This document shows, piece by piece, positions 16,792 through 25,448 of a stretch of DNA of 50,291 nt. The stretch covers positions 1-50,291 of the forward strand of contig JAFAXS010000111.1 of assembly GCA_019240755.1 (NCBI GenBank). Reading direction: 5' to 3'. The first letter of the stretch is position 1; each line of letters opens with the position of its first letter. Origin of the DNA: Vulcanimicrobiota bacterium. Its GTDB lineage: Bacteria; Vulcanimicrobiota; Vulcanimicrobiia; Vulcanimicrobiales; Vulcanimicrobiaceae. The notes beneath the pieces were generated by a model. The model ran no database searches. It worked only from the letters and a program-made list of their open reading frames with translations, and was not told where the DNA came from. A program made the position numbers and the translations under genes.

Positions 16792-18054
16792 CTACGATGG
16801 ATGCGCCATGAAATAGAACATCGCGACCGTCGCGCCGCCCATCAACGCGACCGTGGCCCAACCCCAAGCCCGCGCCGCCAGCGAACTGACCCACTCACCC
16901 ATCACCTTGCGGCTCGAGGCGAGCCACACGATGAGCGCGATGAGCGGCACGGCCGCGATGCCGTTGAGGATGGCAGCCCAGAAGAGCGCCCGGATTGCGT
17001 CTATCTTCAGCAGGTTCATGCCGATACCCAAGAGCATTCCGGCGACGATGATCCCGTAAAACCGCGGCGCCCGGTGCAACGGCTCGCTCAGCCCCTCGCG
17101 GAACTTAAAGGTTTGCGCCGCAACGTATGCCGACGAGGTCGCCAGCACGGGAACCGCCAGAAACCCCGTCCCCACCATTCCCAGTGTGAACAGCAGCTCC
17201 GCGAAGCGGCCGGCCAGCGGCCGCAGCGCCTCGGCAGCCTGCTGCGCGGTCGAGATGTCGTGTTTACCGTGCGCGCCGAGGGTCGCCGCCGTCGTGACGA
17301 TGATGAAAAACGCGACGACGTTCGAAAAGATCATGCCCGTGTTGACGTCGGCATGCATGGTCTTCACGGAGCGCTCGTCGGTTCCGCGGCGCTCCGCGAT
17401 CGACGTTCTACCGGCCTCCTTCTCCTCTTCGACCATCAGCGATGATTGCCAGAAGAACAAGTAGGGCGTGATCGTCGTCCCCAAAACGCCGACCATCGTC
17501 GACAGCCAGCCGGAATCGAAACGCAGGCGCGGGACGGCGAAGTTGAGCAGCACCTGCCCCCACGGCGGCCGTACGACGAACGCCGTGATGACGTACGCGA
17601 AGAGCGCCAGCGTCAGCCACTTGAAGATCCGAGCGATTCGCGCGTATGGCAGCCAAATCTGCGCCGCGATCAGCCCGATGCCGAAGAAAAAGACGAATGC
17701 GTCGACCGGTACCGGCACCAAGAGGTGCGCCGCGTCCGCCATTCCGCCGATATCGGCCCCCAGGTTGAAGGTGTTGGCCACGATCACCAAGCCCGCGAGT
17801 CCGTAGGCCAGCCACAGCGGCAGGCGCTTGCGCATGATGGCGGCGATGCCTTCGCCGTTGACCATCGAGATGCGGGCGCACATGCCCTGAATCACGGCCA
17901 TCATGGGCGTCGAGACCAAGGTGAGCCAAAGCATCGAGAATCCCGTCGCGGCGCCGGCCACCGAGTACGTCGAGATGCCGGAGGGATCGTCGTCGGCGGC
18001 GCCCGTGATCAGGCCGGGGCCCAAGATGCGGAAAAATCTGACGATTGACTTCAC
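16792..18054 (-). CDS. Nramp-related divalent metal transporter, non-canonical metal site
   Basis: The 420-residue protein has about eleven transmembrane helices in the Nramp order. The first helix carries GAADDDPSGISTYS (residues 18-31) where manganese/iron Nramps have DPGN, and the sixth carries GTTITPYLFFWQSS where they have MPH; the metal-coordinating Met is absent. It therefore belongs to the divergent Nramp-like group, whose substrates may differ (the known Nramp-related magnesium transporters also lack that Met). The start is GTG at 18054, 42 nt after the ICL-type gene on the same strand. Confidence 0.87.
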   Translation of the reverse strand: MKSIVRFFRILGPGLITGAADDDPSGISTYSVAGAATGFSMLWLTLVSTPMMAVIQGMCARISMVNGEGIAAIMRKRLPLWLAYGLAGLVIVANTFNLGADIGGMADAAHLLVPVPVDAFVFFFGIGLIAAQIWLPYARIARIFKWLTLALFAYVITAFVVRPPWGQVLLNFAVPRLRFDSGWLSTMVGVLGTTITPYLFFWQSSLMVEEEKEAGRTSIAERRGTDERSVKTMHADVNTGMIFSNVVAFFIIVTTAATLGAHGKHDISTAQQAAEALRPLAGRFAELLFTLGMVGTGFLAVPVLATSSAYVAAQTFKFREGLSEPLHRAPRFYGIIVAGMLLGIGMNLLKIDAIRALFWAAILNGIAAVPLIALIVWLASSRKVMGEWVSSLAARAWGWATVALMGGATVAMFYFMAHPS

Positions 18055-18096
18055 GCAATTGACGTACCCTGGTCGTAAACCAGCCTCCAGCGCGCG

Positions 18097-18903
18097 TCAG
18101 CGCGGAAACAATGATGCTATCTCGCTTCCGGCGATCGCGCCGCGGACGGCGCCGGGGTTTCCGGCGCGCATTGACGTCGCCACCTCGTGTACCGCAGTCA
18201 TCGCGACGCGGTACAGCGCGCCGCCGACGCTGATGCGCCGCACTCCCGCCGCCGACAACTCGTCGAGCGACGCGGTCGCGTCCTCGGGACCGATCAGCAC
18301 GTTGACCGGCTTGGGCGCGACCGCGCGAACCACCGCGACGATGGAACGCATATCGGGGAGACCCGGCGCGTAGAGCACGTCGGCGCCCGCCTCGGCGAAG
18401 GCGCTCAAACGCCGAATCGTATCGTCGAGATCGGTTCGATCGTGCAGATAGTTGTCGGTGCGGCCGGTAAGCAGGATGCGGCCCTTCGCGGCGGTCGCCG
18501 CCGCGCGCACGCGCGCAACGGCGGCGTCGAAATCGTGGATCGGACGCGCGGCGTCCGCGGTCGTGTCCTCGATACCGAGCCCGGCGAGTCCGGCCGCGAT
18601 CGCGGCGCGCACCGTCGCCGCGCAGTCTTCGGGTTCGGCGCCGAAGCCGTCTTCGAGGTCGCCGTTGACCGGCAGGCCGCTGATGCGCTGTAAGAGCGCC
18701 GCGTGTTCGACGGCCTGGTCGCGCGGGACCGCGTGCGTTCCATCCTGCCGTCCGAGCGAAAACGCGAATCCGAGCGACGTGCTTCCCAACGCTTCGAATC
18801 CGGCGCGTTTGAGCAGGACGGCCGACGCGCCGTCCCACGCGTTCGGCATGATGAAGGCCTGCGCGCGCTCGTGCAGCGCTCGGAAGCGTTCGTACGGGGT
18901 CAC
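18097..18903 (-). CDS. Isocitrate lyase/phosphoenolpyruvate mutase superfamily protein
   Basis: The 268-residue TIM-barrel protein has the ICL/PEPM motifs GDLEDGFG (metal-binding Asp), GIEDTT and LTGRTDNYL, and ends with ISVGGALYRVA. Members catalyse C-C or P-C bond cleavage or formation at alpha-oxo acids; the Cys of the KKCGH loop typical of isocitrate lyase is not seen, so the substrate is open. The GTG start at 18903 overlaps the DUF885 stop (GTGA), supporting translational coupling. The open frame extends much further upstream only as a shadow of DUF885. Confidence 0.9.
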   Translation of the reverse strand: MTPYERFRALHERAQAFIMPNAWDGASAVLLKRAGFEALGSTSLGFAFSLGRQDGTHAVPRDQAVEHAALLQRISGLPVNGDLEDGFGAEPEDCAATVRAAIAAGLAGLGIEDTTADAARPIHDFDAAVARVRAAATAAKGRILLTGRTDNYLHDRTDLDDTIRRLSAFAEAGADVLYAPGLPDMRSIVAVVRAVAPKPVNVLIGPEDATASLDELSAAGVRRISVGGALYRVAMTAVHEVATSMRAGNPGAVRGAIAGSEIASLFPR

Positions 18904-20663
18904 TCGGCCAGCATCTCGCTCGCGATGATGCTCACGGGAACGGTGCCGTGCGAGAGCAGGTCGTCGTGGAACGCCTGCAGATTGAACGCGGCGCCCTTCT
19001 TCGCTTTGTATGCCCGCAGCAGTTCTTCGATCTGCGTCTTGCCGACCGCGTAGTCGTACGCCTGCCCCGGCCCTAGGGCAAAGCGGCTCACTTCGCCCCG
19101 CGCCGTGGCGGCGTCGACACCCGCGTTCTCCGTAAACCACTTGACGGCTTGTTCGTAGCTCCACTGCCCCGTCGCGAGCATCGGATCGACGATCGCCCTC
19201 GCGCCGCGAAGGCGCTCGAACTGGGCGACGGCGTAGCGGCCGTCGAGGTCCTTACCGTACAGGCCGTCGCGCTCCAACAGCGCCTCTTCATAGAACGCCC
19301 AACCCTCGGCGAAGACGCCATCGAACGAAAAGCGCCGTACCGGATCCTCGCTGTGCTTGGCGATCGAGAACTGCAGGAAGTGCCCGGGGAAACCCTCATG
19401 GCCGCTCGTCATCAGAACGCGATCGCGATCGAAGTCTTCAAAAATCGCGCCCGCCGCGGCGGCCTTCGCCATCTGCGGATTGGGTGGTGGAACGAAGTAG
19501 ACGCCGTCGACCTGCTTCGAAAGTATCGGGGGCGGATTCATGGACGGCCCGGGCAGAATCGGCTGCAGAAACGGCGGAGTCTCCACGATCTTCATCCGGC
19601 CGACGTACGCCGGAATCGTCACGATGCGCCTGCGATTGATGAAGTCGCGCAACGTGTCGAGCTGCGCCTGAAAGAAGGTGAACTGTGCGTCCTTCGTGGT
19701 CGGCGTCATCCCCCCGCCGTTCGCCGCGGCCTGCGCGGGATTGGAGAGGTTGACGCCCTTCGCCTTTGCTTCGGCTTTGATGCGCTGTTCCTGCGCCATC
19801 GCGGCTGCGAGCGTCGTGCGCCCGATCGCGGCGATCTGATCGGCCGTGTAGGGCAAGAGCTGTTCGTCGCGCAGCATGGCGTTGTACGCCGCGGCACCCA
19901 TCGCGTAGTTGACCGGCCACGACGCCGCGTTGGCCTTCATCCAGCTCATCCATTGCGTGACGGCGGCCACGGTTGCGTCGCGCGCCTTCACGAACCTGGC
20001 CTGCTGCTCTTTGGAGAGTCCCGCCGCCATCGGCGTCAAGATGCCGTTGAACAGCGCGGGCGCCATCGCGAGCTGCTGCAAGCCGACTTCGGCCTGCAAA
20101 CGGCCCGGATGCGTGATCAGCGGACGCTGTGCCGTCATCCACGCCGGGGCCTTTTCCAGGCGCGAGATCAGGTTGTTCCACCACACGGCAGGATCTTGCT
20201 CGTCCTTGTGCAGCATCATCGTGAAGACGGCGCCCATCATTGTGAGCGGCGGTCCCGACGGATCCTTCCCGGCCTCCAGGTCGGCAATCTGCCGCTTCTG
20301 CGCGGCGATGAAGGCGCGCATTATCTTGATATCGTTGCGGTCGTGCAGCGTCGCGCCTGTCATGTCGATCGCATCCACGTGCTGCTCGTAACTCGCAATC
20401 AGCTGCTTGAAGTGCGCGATGCCGGCCGGCGAAGGATCGCTCCAATCGGCATCGTGCGTGTAATCTCCCAAAAAGGTCGCGACCTCAGGTGACGCCGCCA
20501 AGAAGTCATTAAGCGCCTGCATCTGCACGGCGGCGATCTGCTGCGACGGCGACGTTTGCGCCGGCGCTTGCAGCGGCCACAACACAAAAAGCGAAGCCGC
20601 TAGAGCGGCAACCATCCGTTCTATCATGCGGCTGTTACGGGTGCGACGACTGGATTGTTTCAT
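18900..20663 (-). CDS. DUF885 family metallopeptidase-like secreted protein
   Basis: The 587-residue protein has a signal peptide near residues 14-36 (RMVAALAASLFVLWPLQAPAQ) and the DUF885 body with GHEGFPGHFLQ at 421-431, a zinc-binding HExxxGH motif (His422, Glu423, His428), and FAEGWAFYEE, which supplies the third ligand. DUF885 proteins are predicted metallocarboxypeptidase-like hydrolases of the cell envelope. The length is typical. The start may be ATG 20663 or the nearer Met13 or Met17. It begins 8 nt after the upstream serine-hydrolase-like gene stops and overlaps the ICL-like gene by 4 nt, so the minus-strand genes from 23047 down to 18097 look like one operon. Confidence 0.9.
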   Translation of the reverse strand: MKQSSRRTRNSRMIERMVAALAASLFVLWPLQAPAQTSPSQQIAAVQMQALNDFLAASPEVATFLGDYTHDADWSDPSPAGIAHFKQLIASYEQHVDAIDMTGATLHDRNDIKIMRAFIAAQKRQIADLEAGKDPSGPPLTMMGAVFTMMLHKDEQDPAVWWNNLISRLEKAPAWMTAQRPLITHPGRLQAEVGLQQLAMAPALFNGILTPMAAGLSKEQQARFVKARDATVAAVTQWMSWMKANAASWPVNYAMGAAAYNAMLRDEQLLPYTADQIAAIGRTTLAAAMAQEQRIKAEAKAKGVNLSNPAQAAANGGGMTPTTKDAQFTFFQAQLDTLRDFINRRRIVTIPAYVGRMKIVETPPFLQPILPGPSMNPPPILSKQVDGVYFVPPPNPQMAKAAAAGAIFEDFDRDRVLMTSGHEGFPGHFLQFSIAKHSEDPVRRFSFDGVFAEGWAFYEEALLERDGLYGKDLDGRYAVAQFERLRGARAIVDPMLATGQWSYEQAVKWFTENAGVDAATARGEVSRFALGPGQAYDYAVGKTQIEELLRAYKAKKGAAFNLQAFHDDLLSHGTVPVSIIASEMLAE

Positions 20664-20670
20664 ATATCTC

Positions 20671-21870
20671 CTATGGAAGTTTGGGGAGCGTGCCTGGTGC
20701 GAGACTATTAGCGATTTCGGCGAAAACAGTTTGAGAGGGGTTGGGATAGTTGCCCTTTGAATCGAACGCTTCGGGCAAATAGGTCGTCACGACGGCTATC
20801 GTCAGGCGACGCGCGGGGAGATAGCCGACGGTTCCACCGCAACCTGCAAAACTTTTGATCTGCGAAATCCACGGACCCAGATTGAGCAGGCCAAGCCCGT
20901 AATTGGCTGCGACCGTGTTTTGCCGGCACGCGACACAACCCGCCTGGCTGTGCCCGAATCCCACCAGGTTCGGCCGAACTTGGGCCTCAAACGACGCGCG
21001 AGAGAGGAGCGTACCTCTGCCGGTGAGTTCCATGGATTTCGCCATGTCGGTGATGTCGGTGACTTGAACCGCGCCGTTGCCCGTCGTCCACGACGGATCC
21101 CAAAACGTGGCGTCTTCATAAAACGACTCGCCGGCTGGTATCTTCAGGTCTTCGCGCCGTTCAGAACTGTACGTGTGCAAGGCCGGAGCAGGAATTGCCG
21201 GCGTATCGATGCTACGCGTTTGAGTGAGCCGCATAGGCGTCATGATGTAGGTTTGCAGCGCCTGCGCCAGCGGCATGCCCGTAATCTTTTCGATCACGCG
21301 GCCGAGGATGACGTAGTTGGTATGCGAGTAACCCCAATTCGTTCCGGGTTCGAACATCATCGGTTTCCGAACGCCGATCAGGATCAGTTCGTCGGACGTC
21401 CAGTGCCGAAAGGGATTGAGATCGACGCCGTGCAGCACCTCAGGTTGGTAGACGTAGTCGGCGTACCCGGAGGTCATGTTGGCGAGGTTGCGCAGCGTGA
21501 TGCGACTCGCGTATGGCAGACTCGGAAAGAATCGCGCAAGTTTGTCGTCGAGCCGCACTTTTTTCCGGTCGACGAGTTCGAGGAGCGTGGTGGCCATGTA
21601 GTTAAACGCCATGGCACCGTTGCGAAAGTGCATTTGAGTCGTCGCCGGCACCCCGTACATCGACTCGCCGAGCGCCGCCGTGTAGACATTGCGGCCGTCC
21701 GAGGTTACTCGCAGGATGACGGCCTTGAGATGATCGCGCGCCATGGCGGTTCGCGCGATCTCCGCAACCACACTCGCCTGCGGGTCACCCGCGGCAAGGC
21801 CACCGGCGGGGCCCCCGAGCACCACAACGATAACCGCGACGAGCGCGAGTTTACAGCTTGCCGGCCGCAT
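20671..21870 (-). CDS. Serine beta-lactamase-fold protein lacking catalytic Ser and Lys (probable pseudoenzyme)
   Basis: The 399-residue secreted protein (signal LALVAVIVVVLGGPAGGLAA) aligns with its neighbour through LDDKLARFFPSLP, ITLRNLANMTSGYADYV and the second-box equivalent WGYSHTNYVILGRVIEK. At the SxxK motif, where the neighbour has GSNTK, it reads GAMAF (residues 85-89), replacing both Ser and Lys. The YxN box is YSH. The third box region is AGCGGTVGY. It cannot work as a normal serine hydrolase; binding or regulation is more likely. The gene overlaps the upstream active-looking paralogue by 20 nt and has the same strand. Confidence 0.87.
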   Translation of the reverse strand: MRPASCKLALVAVIVVVLGGPAGGLAAGDPQASVVAEIARTAMARDHLKAVILRVTSDGRNVYTAALGESMYGVPATTQMHFRNGAMAFNYMATTLLELVDRKKVRLDDKLARFFPSLPYASRITLRNLANMTSGYADYVYQPEVLHGVDLNPFRHWTSDELILIGVRKPMMFEPGTNWGYSHTNYVILGRVIEKITGMPLAQALQTYIMTPMRLTQTRSIDTPAIPAPALHTYSSERREDLKIPAGESFYEDATFWDPSWTTGNGAVQVTDITDMAKSMELTGRGTLLSRASFEAQVRPNLVGFGHSQAGCVACRQNTVAANYGLGLLNLGPWISQIKSFAGCGGTVGYLPARRLTIAVVTTYLPEAFDSKGNYPNPSQTVFAEIANSLAPGTLPKLP

Positions 21871-23047
21871 GCAGCGTGTTGTAGATGGCGACGGCCAGCT
21901 TACCGGCGCGGTCTTCCTTGCTATCGCATTGGCTGTTGAGGCCGAACGCGATTACGGCATCCTGACGCGGAAAGTAGACGTGGACCATGCGATAACCGAG
22001 CGTTATCCCCTCGTAATACCACACCGTCCCGGTTTCGGCCGTCGTGAGCTGCGCCACGCCGAGCCCGAAGCCGCGCGGGTCGTCGAGCGTCGTCGTCGCG
22101 ATCGGCTTACCGTTCTTGAGTGAGACCAGGCTCAATAGTTCGGCGCGCTGCTTCGCCGGGAGTACAGGTCCGCTGTAGAGCGCGCGCGCCCAGCGCGTGA
22201 GGTCTTCGGGATCGGAAACGATGCCGCCGGCGCCCTGCATCCACGAGACGCTAAAATCCTTCACGTCCTGACCGAGCAACGGCAGCAAGGGTGCGTTGTC
22301 GGCGTCGTGGCTGAAGAAATACCCTGAGGTCATTCGGTCGCGAATGCTCTTGGGATAGTCGTATGGCTCGTAATTCGTATCGTCCAAGCCGAGGCTGCTG
22401 CTGCGGAAGAAACGCCGTGCGAGTTCGTCGCCGTAGGTATGTCCGGTCACTCGCTCGACAATCTTCTCCGCCAAAAGATAGTTCGTGTTGGAATAGGCGT
22501 AACCGGTCGTCGGCGGCGGCGCGCCCGCGGTCGTGGGATAGGCGTACGCAATCAGCTCTGCCAGCGTAAAATGGCGCTGCGGATCGCGCGCATATGCGCG
22601 CAACATGGCGGGAGCGTTGTCGTATCCGGGTATGCCGCTCGTCATGTTGAGCAGCCGGCGAATCGTCACGTGCTTCCACGCCGGATACTGCGGCAGCCAT
22701 TGCCCGACCGTCTGATCGATCGTGAGTTTGCCTTCGGCCTCCAGCTGCAGGATCGTCGCGGCCGTAAAGGCCTTCGTGTTGCTCCCGATTTGCCACAACG
22801 TTTCGCCCGTCAGCGGGGTGCCGGCGGCCGGATACTGGGTCGTTCCGGCGGTAACCTCGATGTTGTCCGCAAGGCCACGCAGGCTGACGCTGAGCGCGAT
22901 GCCGGAGATGTGCTCCACTCGAGCGCGCGCCTGCAGATAGGCTTGCAGATCGCGCGCAAGCAGCACGTGGAGCGACGGATGAACGGCCGGCGGGCCTACG
23001 CCCAGCAGCGCAACGGCGACGAGCGCGACGCCCAAGAATCGAGGCAT
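21851..23047 (-). CDS. Serine hydrolase, beta-lactamase class C/penicillin-binding-protein-like
   Basis: The 398-residue protein has a signal peptide (RFLGVALVAVALLGVGPPAVHP), the catalytic SxxK in QIGSNTKAFTAATI, the YxN in YAYSNTNYLLAEKI, and TIRRLLNMTSGIPGYD between them. The KTG box is replaced by YEGITLGYR, as often in esterase or D-aminopeptidase members. It is exported and may act on D-amino-acid peptides or esters. I chose the ATG at 23047 because the signal peptide starts there; the open frame upstream is antisense to the next gene. It diverges from the small secreted protein at 23109 with a 61-nt gap that must hold both promoters. Confidence 0.9.
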   Translation of the reverse strand: MPRFLGVALVAVALLGVGPPAVHPSLHVLLARDLQAYLQARARVEHISGIALSVSLRGLADNIEVTAGTTQYPAAGTPLTGETLWQIGSNTKAFTAATILQLEAEGKLTIDQTVGQWLPQYPAWKHVTIRRLLNMTSGIPGYDNAPAMLRAYARDPQRHFTLAELIAYAYPTTAGAPPPTTGYAYSNTNYLLAEKIVERVTGHTYGDELARRFFRSSSLGLDDTNYEPYDYPKSIRDRMTSGYFFSHDADNAPLLPLLGQDVKDFSVSWMQGAGGIVSDPEDLTRWARALYSGPVLPAKQRAELLSLVSLKNGKPIATTTLDDPRGFGLGVAQLTTAETGTVWYYEGITLGYRMVHVYFPRQDAVIAFGLNSQCDSKEDRAGKLAVAIYNTLHAAGKL

Positions 23048-23108
23048 GGGTCGCTTGCCTTCGAGTGGGTATAGAATTGGCACCTTCAGCTTTAGTGAGG
23101 ATGCCAGA

Positions 23109-23516
23109 ATGATACGCGCCTCTTTTGTTCTCTTCGCGGCGCTGGGCTTGAGCGCGGCGGCCGCGCCGGCCGCGACGTGCTCGGGTCCGAATCCTGCGAT
23201 CGTCTCCGTCGCCGTGAGCAACGTAACGACCAACGGCTCGCTCAATACCTACAACATCGCCGGAACCGTGCGCAACCTGGGCAGCCAAGGTCAGCCCAGC
23301 AATACGCTGCAGTTCGTCGACATCTATCAGTACGGCAACAAGCTCGACAGCAAGGGAATCCCGCCGCTCGCCGCCGGGCAATCGTATCGCTTCAACTATC
23401 AGTGGCAACGCAACGTTGAAGCGCGGCGCGGCTCGACGCCCCTGGAGTTTCGCGTCCGCATGGCGCAAGGCTCCGACTGCAACCCGGCCAACGGCGTCGC
23501 CCACCTCACCTTATAA
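23109..23516 (+). CDS. Small secreted protein, CARDB-like beta-sandwich
   Basis: The 135-residue product has a signal peptide (IRASFVLFAALGLSAAAAPA) and a single beta-rich domain with the pattern NIAGTVRNLGSQGQPSN, QFVDIY and GIPPLAAGQSYRFNY, as in CARDB/adhesion-like domains, with two Cys that could pair (TCSG and SDCN). No enzymatic motif is present. The ATG at 23109 begins the signal peptide. Expression partners are unknown; the neighbours are a divergent serine hydrolase and the DoxX-like operon. Confidence 0.78.
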   Translation: MIRASFVLFAALGLSAAAAPAATCSGPNPAIVSVAVSNVTTNGSLNTYNIAGTVRNLGSQGQPSNTLQFVDIYQYGNKLDSKGIPPLAAGQSYRFNYQWQRNVEARRGSTPLEFRVRMAQGSDCNPANGVAHLTL

Positions 23517-23599
23517 GAAAACCATAGGCCTCGGAGACCCGCCCCGGGCCTCACTCGCGAGATCGGCGCGCCGGGCAATGGCTTTTATTTTTATAAATC

Positions 23600-23631
23600 A
23601 CTTGCTTTTTACAAGTACACTTTAGTATAAT
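23600..23631 (+). promoter_or_regulatory. Promoter with dyad operator upstream of DoxX/VOC operon
   Basis: In an unusually AT-rich stretch, TTGCTT (23602-23607) and TATAAT (23626-23631) are 18 nt apart. The dyad ACTTG-N7-CAAGT (23600-23616) covers the -35 box, placing a repressor site of the size bound by HxlR/MarR-type regulators (inference). No regulator gene is adjacent. Confidence 0.6.
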
Positions 23632-23667
23632 GCGGTCAACCCCACACGTCGTCAGGAGGTTCACCGC

Positions 23668-24096
23668 ATGCTTCTCACCGTCGCCGCCCCCAGGCCCGTC
23701 TCGCCGCCCGCATGGCTCGCACGGTACGGCGTCGCCGCCGCCCGGATCGCGCTCGGGCTCGTCTTCACGCTCGCCGGCGGATCGATCTTGTTCCTTATCG
23801 GGCATCCGCCGGCGCCGCCCCCGGGACTCGCGGGGACGTTCTTTCATGCGTTCTTCGCATCGCGCTGGGTCGTCTTCGTCGATCTCGTCGAGCTGCTCGC
23901 CGGCATCTTGCTGCTGATCAACCGCTTCGTCCCCTTCGCTCTCGTGCTGCTTGCCGCGATTCTCTGCAACATTTTAGTCTTTCATGTCACAATGCAGCCT
24001 CAAACGATCGCTCTGCCGTTGATCCTCACCGCGTTGTGGTTCGTGCCGGCCTATCGGCATCGCGCCCCGCTGCTCTCGCTCTTTACGAAAGGATAA
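23668..24096 (+). CDS. DoxX-like four-helix membrane protein
   Basis: The 142-residue protein has four hydrophobic helices in the DoxX arrangement: RIALGLVFTLAGGSILFLIG, VVFVDLVELLAGILLLIN, FVPFALVLLAAILCNILVF and IALPLILTALWFVPAY. DoxX family members are linked to oxidative or thiol stress and are often under HxlR or MarR control. A strong ribosome-binding site AGGAGG lies 10 nt before the ATG at 23668. It leads a probable three-gene operon with two VOC proteins. Confidence 0.85.
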   Translation: MLLTVAAPRPVSPPAWLARYGVAAARIALGLVFTLAGGSILFLIGHPPAPPPGLAGTFFHAFFASRWVVFVDLVELLAGILLLINRFVPFALVLLAAILCNILVFHVTMQPQTIALPLILTALWFVPAYRHRAPLLSLFTKG

Positions 24097-24100
24097 TGAA

Positions 24101-24919
24101 TTGAGCCGACGCAGCGAGTATCCATCCGGTGTCCCCTGTTGGGTCGACACGCTCCAGCCCGATCCGCGCGCCGCAACGCAGTTCTACGGCAAGCTCTTCG
24201 GGTGGGAGTTTGCCGGACCCGGACGCATGCCGGACGGCGGCGAGTATTACGTGGCACGGATGCGCGGCCTCGACGTCGCCGGCGTCGGTTCGGCGCCGAA
24301 GGAAAATGCCGGGCCGCCCGCGTTCTGGAACACGTACGTCGCCGTCGACGACGTTGCCGCCGCGTGCGAAAAGGTTCGCGCCGCGGGAGGCTCGGTCGTT
24401 GCCGGTGCGAGTGACGCGCTGCCCGCGGGCCGGTTGGCGGTCGTGACCGATCCGGCGGGCGCGGCGTTCTGTCTGTGGGAAGCGCGCGAGCGCTGCGGCG
24501 CGCACGTCGTCAACGAATCGGCGGCCTGGTCCATGAGCGCGCTGATCGTCGCCGACACGCAACGAGCCGCGCACTTCTACGCCGAGATATTCGGTTGGCA
24601 AACCGAACCGTTCAGCGCCGGGGGGACGACGTTGACGCTCCTGCGCCGGCCCGGATACTTCGGCGGCGAACCGGAACAGCCGGTGCCACGCGACGTGGTC
24701 GCCGTCATCTTACCGATGGGTGCCGAGTTCCCCGCGGGCACGCCCGCGCATTGGAGGGCCGGCTTTTGGATCGGCGACGTCGACGCCGCCGCGGCAACCG
24801 CTGCGTCAGCCGGCGCAACGCTCGTCGAGCCTCCGAACGATGCCGCGGGCTTTCGCAGAACGATTATCCGCGATCCTCAAGGCGCCGTCTTGATGCTCAG
24901 TCAGTCACCTCGATCTTAG
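24101..24919 (+). CDS. VOC family protein, two glyoxalase-like domains
   Basis: The 272-residue protein has two vicinal-oxygen-chelate modules: residues about 8-127 (CWVDTLQPDPRAATQFYGKL, FWNTYVAVDDV) and 137-269 (WSMSALIVADTQRAAHFYAE, GFWIGDVDAAAATAA). Each begins with the beta strand and FY-G/E-IFGW motif of glyoxalase/bleomycin-resistance folds. Such proteins bind metal and act as lyases, dioxygenases or antibiotic binders; the substrate is open. The TTG at 24101, 4 nt after the DoxX stop and preceded by GAAAGGA, is the only close start. Likely co-transcribed with DoxX. Confidence 0.87.
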   Translation: MSRRSEYPSGVPCWVDTLQPDPRAATQFYGKLFGWEFAGPGRMPDGGEYYVARMRGLDVAGVGSAPKENAGPPAFWNTYVAVDDVAAACEKVRAAGGSVVAGASDALPAGRLAVVTDPAGAAFCLWEARERCGAHVVNESAAWSMSALIVADTQRAAHFYAEIFGWQTEPFSAGGTTLTLLRRPGYFGGEPEQPVPRDVVAVILPMGAEFPAGTPAHWRAGFWIGDVDAAAATAASAGATLVEPPNDAAGFRRTIIRDPQGAVLMLSQSPRS

Positions 24920-24932
24920 AAAGGATTCTACG

Positions 24933-25448
24933 ATGCAAAACATCACGCCGTTTCTGTGGTTCGACGACAACGCGGAAGAGGCCGCGAAATACTACGTTTC
25001 GCTGTTCGAAGATTCCAAGATCACGCACGTCACGTATTACGACGGGGCCGGTCCCGGTGACGACGGTGACGTGATGACCGTCAGCTTTAGCCTGCGCGGA
25101 CTGGATTTCGTCGCGCTCAACGGCGGCAGGCAAGGCCCGGACGGAACGGAGCTCGGCTCGCGTTTCGATCTCGCGGCGTCCTCCGCGGTGTCGTTCGTCG
25201 TGAACTGTCCGACGCAAGACGAAGTCGATCGTCTGTGGGGCGAGCTCGGCAAAGACGGCAAGCCGATGCAGTGTGGGTGGATCACCGACAAGTTCGGCGT
25301 CACGTGGCAGATCGTGCCCGAGGGATTCATCGATCTGATCGCCGGCGACGACGAAGAGAAGTCCACGCGCGCGCGGACCGCCATGATGGAGATGGAGAAG
25401 CTCGACATCAACGTGCTACGGCGCGCCTACGACGGAGCCGCCGTCTAG
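24933..25448 (+). CDS. VOC family protein, PhnB/3-demethylubiquinone methyltransferase-like
   Basis: The 171-residue protein begins MQNITPFLWFDDNAEEAAKYY, the standard opening of the PhnB-like '3-demethylubiquinone-9 3-methyltransferase' domain (PF06983), and has FVALNGG, SFVVNCPTQDEVDRLW and the fold-ending FGVTWQIVPEGF. Despite the family name it is a VOC-fold protein of unknown activity. It follows the preceding VOC gene by 13 nt, with GAAAGGA as ribosome-binding site. Its stop overlaps the convergent hydrolase gene by 4 nt. Confidence 0.9.
   Translation: MQNITPFLWFDDNAEEAAKYYVSLFEDSKITHVTYYDGAGPGDDGDVMTVSFSLRGLDFVALNGGRQGPDGTELGSRFDLAASSAVSFVVNCPTQDEVDRLWGELGKDGKPMQCGWITDKFGVTWQIVPEGFIDLIAGDDEEKSTRARTAMMEMEKLDINVLRRAYDGAAV

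Noticed and set aside
17408-18838. 476-codon minus-strand frame across the ICL-like and Nramp genes
   Set aside because: Out-of-frame shadow spanning two real genes, strongly Arg-rich.
19149-20492. 447-codon plus-strand open frame opposite DUF885
   Set aside because: Arg-rich shadow frame; the opposite strand has a well-supported DUF885 protein with intact metal motif.
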